Assembly: GCA_008933635.1 (NCBI GenBank)
Contig: WBUQ01000007.1
Coordinates: 1 to 64,000 of the forward strand
Direction of reading: 5' to 3'
DNA length: 64,000 nucleotides
Origin: Desulfobulbaceae bacterium
GTDB taxonomy: Bacteria; Desulfobacterota; Desulfobulbia; Desulfobulbales; Desulfocapsaceae
A program made the position numbers and the translations under genes. The notes beneath the pieces are model-generated. The model made no database searches and was not told where the DNA came from. It worked only from the letters and a program-made list of their open reading frames with translations. Positions within the stretch are counted from its first letter, which is position 1. Each line of letters begins with the position of its first letter. This document shows positions 32,756-42,359 of this stretch, piece after piece.

Positions 32756-33975
32756 ATTGCCGCCACTGTTCAGCACCGCTACACCACACCTTTGTCGACC
32801 TCGGCTTCGCTCCGCCATCGAACGCTTACCTGACAGCAGAAGGACTGAATAAGCCAGAGACCCATTTCCCACTCACCGTCAAAGTCTGCGAACACTGCTG
32901 GCTGGTGCAAACCGAAGACTATGCACACGCCGGCCTCTTATTCGACAACGATTACGCATACTTCTCCAGCACCTCCTCCAGCTGGCTGCTCCATGCCAAA
33001 AATTTCGCCGATCAAATAACCCAAGAACTGAACCTGAACGGCAACAACCTGGTTATCGAGATAGCCTCGAATGATGGCTATCTTTTGAAAAATTTTGTTG
33101 CAACCACTATTCCCTGCCTCGGTATCGAACCGACCCACAGCACAGCGACTGCGGCAGAACTCCTTGGCATCCCGGTGATACGAGAGTTTTTCACCGAAGA
33201 GCTCGGCAAAAGACTTGCCGCATCGGGCAAACACGCTGATCTGATCGTTGGCAACAACGTATATGCCCATGTTCCTGACATCAATGACTTCACGAGGGGG
33301 TTGAAAGCATTATTAAAGCCAGGTGGAACCATCACACTCGAATTCCCTCACCTTTTGCGGCTGATCGAATTCACCCAGTTCGACACCATTTATCATGAAC
33401 ACTTTTCCTACTTGTCCCTCTCGACCGTCCATCGTATTTTTACACACTGCGGCCTTCGTGTCTGGAATGTCGAAAAATTGCCAACCCATGGAGGCAGCTT
33501 ACGTATATACGGAGGACACATTGAGGAGAACAGGCAGGAAACCGATGCGGTAAAAAACATCCTTCTCGATGAAGATCGCCATGGACTGCACCGGATTGAG
33601 ACATACACCGGCTTTCAGAAGCGGGCTGAGCGCATCAAAGACGACTTGTTGCTGTTTCTCATCGAACAGAAACGAAAGGGCAAAATTGTCGCCGCCTATG
33701 GGGCGGCTGCAAAAGGCAATACATTGCTCAACTTTGCCGGGATAAAACCGGATCTACTCCCCTTTGTCTGCGATGCCGCTCCAGCTAAGCAAGATAAATT
33801 TCTACCGGGTAGCCATATCCCAATCTATTCACCGAAATTACTATTTAAATTTCCTCCTTCATTTCTGATAATTCTTCCATGGAATCTCTCAGAAGAAATA
33901 ATTCAGCAAAATATTCAACTTCTTGAGCGTGGAACAAAATTCGTAACTTTCATACCATATTTCAGCATGATATGA
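32752..33975 (+). CDS. NDP-hexose C-methyltransferase (TylCIII-like)
   Basis: A 407-residue sugar C-methyltransferase. An N-terminal zinc site (CRHC at 3-6 and CEHC near 46-49) is followed by a SAM-binding domain (VIEIASNDGYLLKNF) and a C-terminal domain with AYGAAAKGNTLLNFAG. These are the three parts of the 3-C-methyltransferase family used for branched deoxysugars. GTG 32752 overlaps the epimerase stop (GTGA). Base composition changes to AT-rich from about 33,830, within the last 50 codons. Confidence 0.9.
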   Translation: MNCRHCSAPLHHTFVDLGFAPPSNAYLTAEGLNKPETHFPLTVKVCEHCWLVQTEDYAHAGLLFDNDYAYFSSTSSSWLLHAKNFADQITQELNLNGNNLVIEIASNDGYLLKNFVATTIPCLGIEPTHSTATAAELLGIPVIREFFTEELGKRLAASGKHADLIVGNNVYAHVPDINDFTRGLKALLKPGGTITLEFPHLLRLIEFTQFDTIYHEHFSYLSLSTVHRIFTHCGLRVWNVEKLPTHGGSLRIYGGHIEENRQETDAVKNILLDEDRHGLHRIETYTGFQKRAERIKDDLLLFLIEQKRKGKIVAAYGAAAKGNTLLNFAGIKPDLLPFVCDAAPAKQDKFLPGSHIPIYSPKLLFKFPPSFLIILPWNLSEEIIQQNIQLLERGTKFVTFIPYFSMI

Positions 33976-34805
33976 GTGAAATAATTCTGCTAACTGGAGC
34001 CACAGGATTTGTTGGCAGACAAATACTTAAAGCATTAATTGCAAGTGGATTGAGAGTACGATTAGTTATTCGTTCTGGCAATGAACAGGAGTTTGTTGGT
34101 AGAAAAGGAATTGAATCCATTGTTACAACTAATGATCTATTCTCTGAACAATGCGAATGGTTCAGTAAAATTTGTACTGGCATTGATACTGTTATTCATT
34201 GCGCGTGGTATGTTGATCCAACAGATTATCAATATTCTACAAAAAATATCGATTGCTTAATAGGATCTTTGAATTTCGCTAAGGGGGCTGCATTGTCATC
34301 TGTGTCTCGGTTTATTGGTATTGGTACCTGCTTTGAATATGATGTATCTGCAGGGAAACTTTCTATCCACACACCAATCAAACCTGCGACACCCTATGCG
34401 AGCACCAAAGCAGCCTTATTTTTCGCGCTTTCTCACTTCTTCCCTACTCAAAAAGTTTCTTTTGCGTGGTGTCGACTTTTCTACCTCTTTGGTGAAGGTG
34501 AGAGGAGCGACCGATTCATCCCATATCTCAGATCAAAACTTAAATGTGGTGAAGTCGCCGAACTAACAAATGGATATCAAATTCGAGATTATCTCGATGT
34601 ATCTATTGCCGCCAGGATGATTGTAGAAATCGCATTGGGAACTCAAACAGGACCATTCAATATTTGCTCAGGACACCCAATAACAATTAGAGAAATGGCT
34701 GAAAAAATTGCCGAAGAATACGGCAGGAAGGATTTGTTAAAATTTGGTGCCCGACAGGAAAATATTTTCGACCCTCTCTTCATTGTTGGGGTAAAAAACG
34801 AATGA
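33972..34805 (+). CDS. NAD-dependent epimerase/dehydratase (sugar 4-ketoreductase candidate)
   Basis: A 277-residue extended SDR with GATGFVG at 8-14 and the catalytic YASTK near 141. It likely reduces the 4-keto group of the methylated CDP-sugar, the last step of the pathway; this assignment rests on gene order. Strongly AT-rich compared with rfbF and rfbG. ATG 33972 overlaps the upstream stop by 4 bp. Confidence 0.82.
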   Translation: MSEIILLTGATGFVGRQILKALIASGLRVRLVIRSGNEQEFVGRKGIESIVTTNDLFSEQCEWFSKICTGIDTVIHCAWYVDPTDYQYSTKNIDCLIGSLNFAKGAALSSVSRFIGIGTCFEYDVSAGKLSIHTPIKPATPYASTKAALFFALSHFFPTQKVSFAWCRLFYLFGEGERSDRFIPYLRSKLKCGEVAELTNGYQIRDYLDVSIAARMIVEIALGTQTGPFNICSGHPITIREMAEKIAEEYGRKDLLKFGARQENIFDPLFIVGVKNE

Positions 34806-35857
34806 ATAGAAGCAAAAACATTTCTCAAAAGCCACTTTATAAACAGGATCAACTTCCAATTTTTCAGAACTTGGTATTTGATAAGATAGAAGATGCAATA
34901 TCTTGTCCTAAAGGCAATATCCTATTGGTAGAAGATCAAAAGACTGGATTAATATACAATGAATGTTTTGATCCTGAATCAGTAGTCTATTCCGCTGCGT
35001 ACCAGAATGAACAAGGTTATAGCAACGTATTTCAATCGCATCTTGATCTTGTTTCACAAATCATTAACAGGCTCTTAGGCCAGAAAAACCTTATCGAAAT
35101 TGGTTGCGGTAAAGGCTATTTTCTTGAGCTTCTTGTATCAAAGAATTTTGAGGTAATTGGTTTCGACCCAGCTTATGAAGGGAATAGCGACCGTATTATT
35201 AAAAAATATTTCACTACAGATTTTTCTGGTGAAGTTAATGGGATAATTTTAAGGCATGTGCTTGAACACATCAACAATCCATTGAATTTTTTAAATCTCG
35301 TACGAGAAGCAACGAAAGGAAAAGGAAAGGTCTATATAGAAGTTCCTTGTTTTGATTGGATTTGTTCGCACAATGCTTGGTTTGATATTTACTATGAACA
35401 TGTAAATTATTTTCGTTTATGTGATTTTTACAGAATGTTTTCTGAAATAATTGAAAGTGGGAAATTGTTTGGTGGACAATATCTTTATATTGTCGCTGAA
35501 TTATCAAAAATCATAGATCCAATTTACAAGAAACACGATCAAATTCGATTTCCGAAAGATTTTTCTTCTAATTTATCAACAATTCAAGATAGAAGTATCG
35601 CTGTTTGGGGAGGTTCTTCAAGAGGAGTGATTTTCTCTCTCTTAAAATCGAGAGCAGGACAAAAAATTGACGCTATAATTGATATAAATCCGATTAAACA
35701 AGAAAAATATCTGCCATTAACTGGATTTAAAGTCATTTCTCCAAAAATTGCTCTTCCACTGTTAGAAAAAGGATCTACGGTATATATTATGAACAATAAT
35801 TATACTGAAGAAATTAAAGTTCTGTCTAACAATTCCTATAACTATATTGAACTTTGA
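34802..35857 (+). CDS. Class I SAM methyltransferase of sugar-nucleotide cluster
   Basis: A 351-residue protein with SAM motif LIEIGCGKGYFLELL and an LRHVLEHI motif, then a C-terminal domain IAVWGGSSRGVIFSLL that resembles the C-terminal half of the upstream C-methyltransferase. No N-terminal zinc cysteines of that type are evident. It may add an O- or C-methyl group to the glycan. AT-rich throughout, in the middle of an AT-rich block of about 2.2 kb. Confidence 0.8.
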   Translation: MNRSKNISQKPLYKQDQLPIFQNLVFDKIEDAISCPKGNILLVEDQKTGLIYNECFDPESVVYSAAYQNEQGYSNVFQSHLDLVSQIINRLLGQKNLIEIGCGKGYFLELLVSKNFEVIGFDPAYEGNSDRIIKKYFTTDFSGEVNGIILRHVLEHINNPLNFLNLVREATKGKGKVYIEVPCFDWICSHNAWFDIYYEHVNYFRLCDFYRMFSEIIESGKLFGGQYLYIVAELSKIIDPIYKKHDQIRFPKDFSSNLSTIQDRSIAVWGGSSRGVIFSLLKSRAGQKIDAIIDINPIKQEKYLPLTGFKVISPKIALPLLEKGSTVYIMNNNYTEEIKVLSNNSYNYIEL

Positions 35858-35859
35858 TT

Positions 35860-36633
35860 ATGAACTCATTCAACGAAGATGTAGTAAAACGAATTATTCA
35901 AATCTCTAGCAACAATGAGCTTTGTGAAGCAGGAAAATATTTTTTAAAATCATCTATTAAACCAAAATATTCGTATAATTTCTGTTGGCTTGGCCGACCG
36001 ATAATCCAATACCCGCAGGATATTGTGGCGATGCAGGAACTGATCTGGCTGACCAGGCCTGATCTTATAATCGAAACCGGCATTGCCCATGGAGGCTCGC
36101 TGATCTTCAGCGCGTCAATGCTGGCTATGCTGGATGTTTGTGATGCTTTTAGCAGCGGGAGGGGTTTTGATCAGCGGCGTGTCAGCCGCCGGGTTCTGGG
36201 AATCGACATCGATATTCGTGAGCACAACTTCCAGGCCATCGAAGCCCACCCCCTTGCCCCTTATATTGAAATGATCCAAGGCTCAAGCATTGACCCTCAA
36301 GTTATTTCAATGGTGAAAGACACTGCAGCGAAACATTCATCCATTCTGGTGTGCCTGGACAGCAACCATACCCATGAGCATGTTCTGGCAGAATTGAATG
36401 CCTATGCACCCCTCGTCACCAAAGGCAGTTATTGCGTGGTTTTCGATACGATCATCGAAGACCTGCCAGAATCGATGTTCCCAGATCGCCCTTGGGGGCC
36501 GGGCAACAACCCGAAAACTGCTGTTTGGGAATATTTGAAAACAAACAAAGACTTCGAGATCGACCGCAGCATCCAGCACAAACTGCTCATCACTGTGGCC
36601 CCGGATGGTTTTCTGAAGCGCATTGCTGGTTGA
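35860..36633 (+). CDS. Cephalosporin hydroxylase-like (CmcI family) methyltransferase
   Basis: A 257-residue Rossmann-fold protein of the CmcI/rhamnosyl O-methyltransferase group. The SAM loop is ETGIAHGGSLIFSASML, and the acidic metal site appears in LDSNHTHEHVLAELNAY. Such enzymes often O-methylate surface sugars. The first ~45 codons are AT-rich and the rest GC-rich, with the change near 35,990. A TTG start at 35854 would overlap the previous stop; ATG 35860 is preferred. Confidence 0.83.
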   Translation: MNSFNEDVVKRIIQISSNNELCEAGKYFLKSSIKPKYSYNFCWLGRPIIQYPQDIVAMQELIWLTRPDLIIETGIAHGGSLIFSASMLAMLDVCDAFSSGRGFDQRRVSRRVLGIDIDIREHNFQAIEAHPLAPYIEMIQGSSIDPQVISMVKDTAAKHSSILVCLDSNHTHEHVLAELNAYAPLVTKGSYCVVFDTIIEDLPESMFPDRPWGPGNNPKTAVWEYLKTNKDFEIDRSIQHKLLITVAPDGFLKRIAG

Positions 36634-36645
36634 TTCTCAACTAAC

Positions 36646-37614
36646 TCAAAAAGTAGCTCTTTTTCGCCTGAAAGCGACCAGTATCAGCCATCCTCCCCAC
36701 ATCCCGACATCAGCAAGAAGCACAACCAGACGAAATCCGGCGACCAAGACGACAGCTGCTTCGAATGAAAGCTGCGATGCAAGGGTATTCGCCGCAACAG
36801 CCTCAAACACACCCACTCCTTGCGGGGCAAAAATGGCCAGAAATCCTACCCCCCAGGAAAACAGGTAGGCACCAACAACCCTCCACCACTCGTTTATGGC
36901 AAAGGCAGACGGCAGAGCGATGGCAAACGAAAGGAAAGAAGCAGAAGCTATTCCCCAAAAAACTCCAACAATTGCCATTGCTGCCATATAGTTAGTGTAT
37001 CGGAGCTTGCCGGTCGCTCGTAAGATCAGCCTGTTCACTCCTATCGGACTGACAAGGAGTATGACGAGACTGCCAGTTGCACACAGGAACGCAATTTGCT
37101 GCATATGCCCTGTCGGTACCCCGATTCCGACTAATATCCCCCCTGCGAGCAATGTCACTCCAGCAGCGAGGACATTTTCCAGAACGACAAAGCTGCTGAG
37201 ATGGCTAGGATGAATGCCCAAACTTCGCAACCCGCCAACTCTGGCTACCGTATGCCAGATTCCTCCAGGCAGATATCGTGCAGGCAGGTAACGAAGATGA
37301 AGATCAAGAGCTTCATAGTACCTGATTTTTGCCCCGCTTGTGGTCAATGCTACACACGCGAACCATGGGGAGATAAGGTGCCCGACCATCCAGAAACAGA
37401 TTGACAGAGCCAGAAATTGAGCCTGGCTCTGTTCCAACGTTTCTTTGATTGCCAGCCTTGATTGCCACAATGCAAAAACAAGAAAGAGGAAGGCTATAGG
37501 GGTGAAAAGCCATTTGCTGATTGCAAGCACGCGCCTGATTCGCTCTTGGCTGGATTTCCCGGATACAAATCTGTCGAAGACCTTTTGGCGATCGTTTTTT
37601 TCAAGACCAATCAT
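36646..37614 (-). CDS. Flippase-like LPG synthase TM/AglD family membrane protein
   Basis: A 322-residue protein with about eight membrane helices and the family segment RYLPARYLPGGIWHTVARV. The superfamily contains the membrane part of lysylphosphatidylglycerol synthase and uncharacterised proteins found in polysaccharide loci; a role in lipid-linked sugar transport is often proposed but not proven. It overlaps the upstream GT2 gene by ATGA on the minus strand and converges with the CmcI-like gene. Confidence 0.78.
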   Translation of the reverse strand: MIGLEKNDRQKVFDRFVSGKSSQERIRRVLAISKWLFTPIAFLFLVFALWQSRLAIKETLEQSQAQFLALSICFWMVGHLISPWFACVALTTSGAKIRYYEALDLHLRYLPARYLPGGIWHTVARVGGLRSLGIHPSHLSSFVVLENVLAAGVTLLAGGILVGIGVPTGHMQQIAFLCATGSLVILLVSPIGVNRLILRATGKLRYTNYMAAMAIVGVFWGIASASFLSFAIALPSAFAINEWWRVVGAYLFSWGVGFLAIFAPQGVGVFEAVAANTLASQLSFEAAVVLVAGFRLVVLLADVGMWGGWLILVAFRRKRATF

Positions 37615-38480
37615 CGCTTACCAGCTAGATACCGGATAGGCAATGATGCCAGCAGCGAGATCGCCACAAACACCCTCTCCGCCCTACTGAGATCGCTCAC
37701 CAGAATATTCCGTAAGAGTTCGATAGGAATACGTAACAGGGGAAAATACCTATCCAACATTGATCTAGCCAACCCATAATCAGGGCTCCGGTATCTTTGT
37801 AATTTCTGACCATGGCTCGTCTCGTGGCGAAACTCCCTCCGACACCAACTCGTACACGAGGAATGGATAAAATCTCCTTTCAATGCGAGATCAGTGAGAA
37901 GAATCAGATCAGCGCCCACCGTTGCTAGAAGACGTTCTCCGTCATTGAGAAAGGACCTGCGGATAAGGCCAAGAATCGGATGCATGTTCCCATAATATGT
38001 AGAAAAGAATCTATTTATAGGGTGCATTCCTCGAGTATCGATATAGCCCGAGTACTTGTTCAAAGTCTTTCCATGTTCATCAATCCACGATGACGAACCA
38101 AATGCTATTGCTGCGCTCGGCATCGCTTCGAGCAGGTTGACACATTCGCGTATATAATTGGAATCCCACAGGTCATGACCGGATGCCCACATAAAATAGA
38201 TACCGCGCGCCTGTGACAACACGTATCGGAAATTCTCGGCAGCGCCCTTATTGACACCAAACCGGTGCAAACGGCAATTCTCACGGTCTCCAATCACTTT
38301 TTTGCAGATGTCGGCAGTTGCGTCAGTTGAGGCATTATCAGAGACGATGATTTCGACGTTACCATAGTCCTGATCAAGGATACTGAGCAATGATTCTCCA
38401 ATGAATCTTTCCTCGTTATAGAGGGGCATCCCGATACTGACGAGCGGCAATGCAGCATCCCTGGCAGATGGTGAGTTCAT
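37611..38480 (-). CDS. Glycosyltransferase family 2
   Basis: A 289-residue GT-A enzyme with SIGMPLYNEERFIGESLLSI, the nucleotide-binding SDNASTDAT and a WASGHD motif where most GT2 enzymes have a DxD. No membrane helices. It should transfer a sugar onto a lipid-linked or other acceptor of the surface glycan. ATG 38480 has no clear ribosome site, so the start is provisional. Confidence 0.82.
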   Translation of the reverse strand: MNSPSARDAALPLVSIGMPLYNEERFIGESLLSILDQDYGNVEIIVSDNASTDATADICKKVIGDRENCRLHRFGVNKGAAENFRYVLSQARGIYFMWASGHDLWDSNYIRECVNLLEAMPSAAIAFGSSSWIDEHGKTLNKYSGYIDTRGMHPINRFFSTYYGNMHPILGLIRRSFLNDGERLLATVGADLILLTDLALKGDFIHSSCTSWCRREFRHETSHGQKLQRYRSPDYGLARSMLDRYFPLLRIPIELLRNILVSDLSRAERVFVAISLLASLPIRYLAGKR

Positions 38481-38534
38481 TGGATATACTTCATATAGTC
38501 AGTATGAGAGAGGAGATTCAGATTCCCTTCTTGA

Positions 38535-39404
38535 TTATTCGACCTTGTCGTAACGCATCTGCGAAATTTGCTCAGCAACCAACCCTATCATGAAAATGAT
38601 AATAGAGCTGTTGAATAACAAAGCCGACATGTTGGTGAATCGCCCTTCGGTAAAAAAGGTGAAAAAATAATAAAATAAAGCTGTGAGAAACAACATTATA
38701 CTGATCGGCAAAAATACCCGTAACGGCGAAAAAAGCGTTGCTATCTTTGTAATGATTAAAAAAAATCTGGTCCCATCCTGAACGAGCTTGATCTTGCTTT
38801 TGCCCACACGGTATTTCGTTTGAATCGGTATATATTTGACACTCCGTCCACTCCGCAGGTAAGCCATTGTTATCGTGGAAGGATAAGAAAACGTGTTAGG
38901 TAGTAGATAGATAAACTGCTTGGCTGTCGAAGCCCTGACCAGCCTGAATCCGGATGTGAGATCCGCAATTTTGAACCTGGTCACATAAGAGGCGAACCAG
39001 TTATAGAGCGTATTCGCGACATCGCGATGCAAAGCAGTTTCCGATGTCCTTGTTCTGGCACCTACCACCATATCGTAGGTATCCTTGTATTCAAGTAAGC
39101 GAGCAATATCTTCCGGCGCGTGCTGACCATCTGCATCCATCATCACAACCCACTCTCCCTGAGCCGCTCGCAATCCCGTCTTTATCGCTGCCCCATTGCC
39201 GATATTATAAGGGTGTGGCCAGACATTGGCCCCGGCATCCATGGCCGCCTGCAGTGTGTTGTCAGTAGATCCGTCATCAACTACAAGGATCTCAAAGTCC
39301 GGGTGAAGTGTGCGTATTCTGGAAATAGTATCTCCAATACTCAATTCCTCATTATAGGCAGGCAGTAGAACCGTGACTGGTACTTTCCTTTTCTTCTCCT
39401 CCAC
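38535..39404 (-). CDS. Polyprenyl-phosphate glycosyltransferase (DPM1/GT2 family)
   Basis: A 289-residue GT2 protein with LPAYNEELSIGDTI, VVDDGSTDNTL and MDADGQH motifs, as in polyprenyl-phosphate mannose/glucose synthases, followed by two C-terminal membrane helices. It could supply the lipid-linked donor for the GT-C enzymes at 26.5 to 30.3 kb. GTG 39404 is used, with AGGAGG upstream. No terminator separates it from the GT2 gene 54 bp downstream. Confidence 0.86.
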   Translation of the reverse strand: MEEKKRKVPVTVLLPAYNEELSIGDTISRIRTLHPDFEILVVDDGSTDNTLQAAMDAGANVWPHPYNIGNGAAIKTGLRAAQGEWVVMMDADGQHAPEDIARLLEYKDTYDMVVGARTRTSETALHRDVANTLYNWFASYVTRFKIADLTSGFRLVRASTAKQFIYLLPNTFSYPSTITMAYLRSGRSVKYIPIQTKYRVGKSKIKLVQDGTRFFLIITKIATLFSPLRVFLPISIMLFLTALFYYFFTFFTEGRFTNMSALLFNSSIIIFMIGLVAEQISQMRYDKVE

Positions 39405-39554
39405 TTTTTCCAGCCCTCCTGATCTAAAAATAATTAGCCAACCTACGTATGTTTTCCACTCTTCACCAAAAGGTTAGCCTAAATCAAACATCTGTTCAAC
39501 TTATCCAACAATTTACAAATGATAAACTGACTATAATGCCGAGATATTGCCAAC

Positions 39555-39588
39555 AAAAAAAGCCGACCCCGTTTCCAGAGTCGGCTTT
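39555..39588 (-). terminator. Rho-independent terminator of the cytochrome gene
   Basis: AAAGCCGAC (39559-39567) pairs with GTCGGCTTT (39580-39588), followed on the minus strand by a U-run from A39555-39561. It lies 22 bp past the final stop codon of the cytochrome frame, so the transcript continues beyond the in-frame UGA. Confidence 0.88.
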
Positions 39589-39609
39589 GAGTACACAAAA
39601 GCAGAAAGG

Positions 39610-40914
39610 TTATTTCCCGCCAGTGGCGATATGCATATCTTTGGTCATCGCAAACCACTCCTGGGTGTTACCCGGATCATCCTTCTTGCCGTAAGGCAGA
39701 TACATCACCTTGACTTCGACTGTGAAATCATTGGCAATAATCGTCCGCACCAGTTTGTCATCCTTGGTGGACTCGGTGTAGACCGGGATCTGGAACATCT
39801 CCCTGGTCGTTTTCAACGGCGGAAGACTTGTATCGGTCAGGATACCGCTCTTCTCGTAAGGCCCACGGCCCATCTTGTCGCCCCGGCCCATCTGCTGCGG
39901 AACCGGCATATAAATTCTCTGATCTTTATAAAACTCCTTGCCATCCTTCGTTTTCGCGGTCACATACAGGACCACCCGGTTCGGGGTGGGTCAGCCGTCC
40001 GGGATCGGGTGACCGGCCTTGTTCTTCAACTCGACGATGACCTTGGCCATCGGTGTCATGGTCGAACCGTCACGCCACTGGAAAGCCTGAGCCTCAACAT
40101 CGACCTCAAGGGCCATCTTGGCCATTTCAGGAGCTCTGTAGCTCTGCATGTTGTGACCGAGACCACTCTTCTCCATGTGGCATTCCTGGCAGGTCTCAAC
40201 GCCACCTTCCGCTTTGTAGGTATAGAGGTGGGCTCCGTACAGGGTGGCGCACTGGGTCGGGTTCTCCAGATCGAAATTCGGACCGAGACCATGGCACTGC
40301 CCGCACAGGATCGACTCTTTCATGATCTTGCTTGTCTTCATCACCGGATGGGCCTCGTCCTCATGTTCGCCATCCTTGGTGCCGTAGACTGCATCCTTCT
40401 GTGGGGTTCCATCCGTCCATTTGTGGACAATGGCATTGCGGTTATGGCAGATCGTGCAGCCTATGTTCAATGACTGCAGAGTTTCCGCCGCCTTTTCATC
40501 GCCATCCTCAGCGAACGCATAAATATTTTTGACGATCTCCTGGGCGACGCTGTCTTCTGCATCCTGCAACTGAGGCAGATGGCATTTGGCGCAGATCATC
40601 AGATGTTTGACGCCGACGTCTCCAGCTTCCTTCACCCCAGAAAATTCCCATTCCTCGAGGCCGTTTTCAATAGTGGTCTTGAAAGTGGCTGCTGTCCGGC
40701 CGGTATTCTCGGGACCAAAGATCGACCTGGCATGGAGCGACTTCTGCCATTGCTCGTGTGCTTCGGTGTGGCAGTCTACGCAGGAACTCGAATCGTACAT
40801 TGCGACCAGTTCAGCAATCGTCTTGGCCTTCTTTTCCTCTGCTGCCTGGGCGCCCGTCAACATCAACGGAACCGCGACCCCAAGCAGCACGGCCATACTC
40901 TTGAACAATCTCAT
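39610..40914 (-). CDS. Pentaheme cytochrome c, probable selenoprotein (in-frame UGA at codon 308)
   Basis: Read through one TGA (39991-39993), this frame gives a 434-residue periplasmic protein. It has a signal peptide (MRLFKSMAVLLGVAVPLMLTGAQA) and five CxxCH heme sites at C45, C108, C153, C204 and C242. After the last heme comes a beta domain with AGHPIPDG-stop-PTPNRVV, then YVTAKTKDGKEFY in the same frame, ending at a stop just before a terminator. The GHxxPxG element is typical of C-terminal domains of multiheme cytochromes, and a residue follows it. A TGA-to-TGC/TGT change would give cysteine, the usual Sec replacement. AGGAGG precedes ATG 40914. A simple nonsense mutation is the alternative. 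Confidence 0.75.
39956..39993 (-). promoter_or_regulatory. In-frame UGA with candidate SECIS hairpins
   Basis: On the minus strand the UGA (39993-39991) is followed by two mutually exclusive hairpins. CCACCC/GGGTGG (39989-39972) has a 6-bp stem with a 6-nt loop close to the UGA. GTGGTC/GACCGC (39975-39956) has a 6-bp stem (one G-U) with an 8-nt loop starting 21 nt after the UGA. The second spacing fits bacterial SECIS rules better. Neither has been folded by computer. Confidence 0.5.
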
Positions 40915-41185
40915 ACCTCCTCCTGACTAAAGGTTTTCGTCATCACACTGAATCACTACCGCCTAGACGTCTTCCCTCTCACCTCCTTTCCGCACATCGT
41001 AACCGGACGTGCCAATCAAGAATAAAATTAATTGTTTCAATATATTATCATCAATAGAACGATATTACCTCTTCATTGTACGCTACTCACATTTTTTGTC
41101 AATAATACAACGGGAGTAGTCACCGTGAAAATCGCTCGATTCCTGGTCTCAATCACTCGAAAAAATTTACTGATCGGATGGACAT

Positions 41186-41230
41186 GTGAGATCATTGCAC
41201 TTAGTATCGTACATGATGCAATGATCTCAC
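41186..41230. promoter_or_regulatory. Perfect 14-bp inverted repeat upstream of the Old Yellow Enzyme gene
   Basis: GTGAGATCATTGCA (41186-41199) and TGCAATGATCTCAC (41217-41230) are exact inverted copies 17 bp apart, ending 43 bp before the start codon. This may be a pair of half-sites for a dimeric repressor or a leader hairpin. Confidence 0.7.
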
Positions 41231-41273
41231 CGATACCACCCATTATCCCCGATCCAAGCGGAGGCAAGAAAAG

Positions 41274-42359
41274 ATGAGAGAATCCCTGTTCGAACCGATG
41301 TCACTGGGAAGTTATCAACTGAAGAACCGTATCGTCATGGCACCGATGACCAGGGGAAGAGCCGGAGAGCAACGCGTGCCCAATGACATCATGGCTGAGC
41401 ACTATTATCAGCGGGCAAGCGCCGGTTTGCTCATCACCGAGGCCACGGTCATTTCCCGACAGGGGATCGGCTGGATCGGTTCTCCCGGCATCTACAACGA
41501 CCAGATGGTGGAAGGATGGCGTAAAGTGACCGACAGACTCAAGCCCACAGGTACGCCGCTGTTCCTCCAGCTGTGGCATTGCGGCCGGGCATCCCACAGC
41601 GATTTCCATGATGGCGCCCTGCCGGTTTCCGCATCCGCTGTCAGACTCGAAGGCGATATGATCAGGACGCCCTATGGGAAAAAGCCTTATGAAACCCCCA
41701 GACCTCTCGATGAAGCTGAAATTGCCGGAGTGGTGAATGATTACCGCCAAGCTGCCGCATTCGCAGAGGCTGCAGGTTTTTCAGGGGTCGAGGTGCACGG
41801 CGCGAACGGCTACCTGATCAACCAGTTCCTCGACGGACGATCAAATCTTCGTCAGGACCGATACGGCGGCACACTGGAAAACCGGTTCCGCTTCTTCAGG
41901 GAGGTGCTGGAGGCTGTGCTCGAGATCTGGCCAGCGGACAAGGTCGGTGCGCGCATTTCGCCCAACGGGGTGTTCAACGATATGGGCTGCGACGATTTCC
42001 GCGAGCTGTTCCTCTATGTCGCAGAAGAAATTGACAAACTGCATCTTGGCTATCTGCATGTCATGGATGGCCTGGCCTTTGGTTTTCATGGGAGAGGCGA
42101 ACCAATGAGTCTGGCTGAATTCAGACCGGTGTTCAAGGGCACAATCATCGGCAATTGCGGATACACGAAAGAAGCTGCGGAACAAAGGATTGCAGAAGGC
42201 AGCGCCGACCTGATCGCCTTCGGCCGGCCCTACATCACCAACCCGGATCTCGTTGAACGGTTCGCAAACGGATGGCCGCTGAACCCGTCGGAGGACATGT
42301 CCCTGTGGTACACTCCCGGACCTGAGGGATATACGGATTACGCGCCTTACGAGCCGTAG
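41274..42359 (+). CDS. Old Yellow Enzyme family alkene reductase (NemA-like)
   Basis: A 361-residue FMN-dependent TIM-barrel flavoprotein that reduces activated alkenes, nitro compounds or nitrate esters with NAD(P)H. Recognisable parts are LKNRIVMAPMTRGRA, the QLWHCGRASH segment, the substrate-binding HGANGYLINQFLDG and the phosphate-binding GNCGYTKEAA...FGRPYITNPDL. Full length for the family. AGGCGG-type site (GGAGGCAAG) precedes ATG 41274. The perfect inverted repeat upstream suggests it is regulated, perhaps by an electrophile-sensing repressor not seen in this window. Confidence 0.93.
   Translation: MRESLFEPMSLGSYQLKNRIVMAPMTRGRAGEQRVPNDIMAEHYYQRASAGLLITEATVISRQGIGWIGSPGIYNDQMVEGWRKVTDRLKPTGTPLFLQLWHCGRASHSDFHDGALPVSASAVRLEGDMIRTPYGKKPYETPRPLDEAEIAGVVNDYRQAAAFAEAAGFSGVEVHGANGYLINQFLDGRSNLRQDRYGGTLENRFRFFREVLEAVLEIWPADKVGARISPNGVFNDMGCDDFRELFLYVAEEIDKLHLGYLHVMDGLAFGFHGRGEPMSLAEFRPVFKGTIIGNCGYTKEAAEQRIAEGSADLIAFGRPYITNPDLVERFANGWPLNPSEDMSLWYTPGPEGYTDYAPYEP

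Noticed and set aside
39610..39975. Independent small gene after the cytochrome
   Set aside because: Begins at a GTG inside the conserved C-terminal domain with no ribosome site and is in the same frame as the cytochrome; better read as one gene across UGA.
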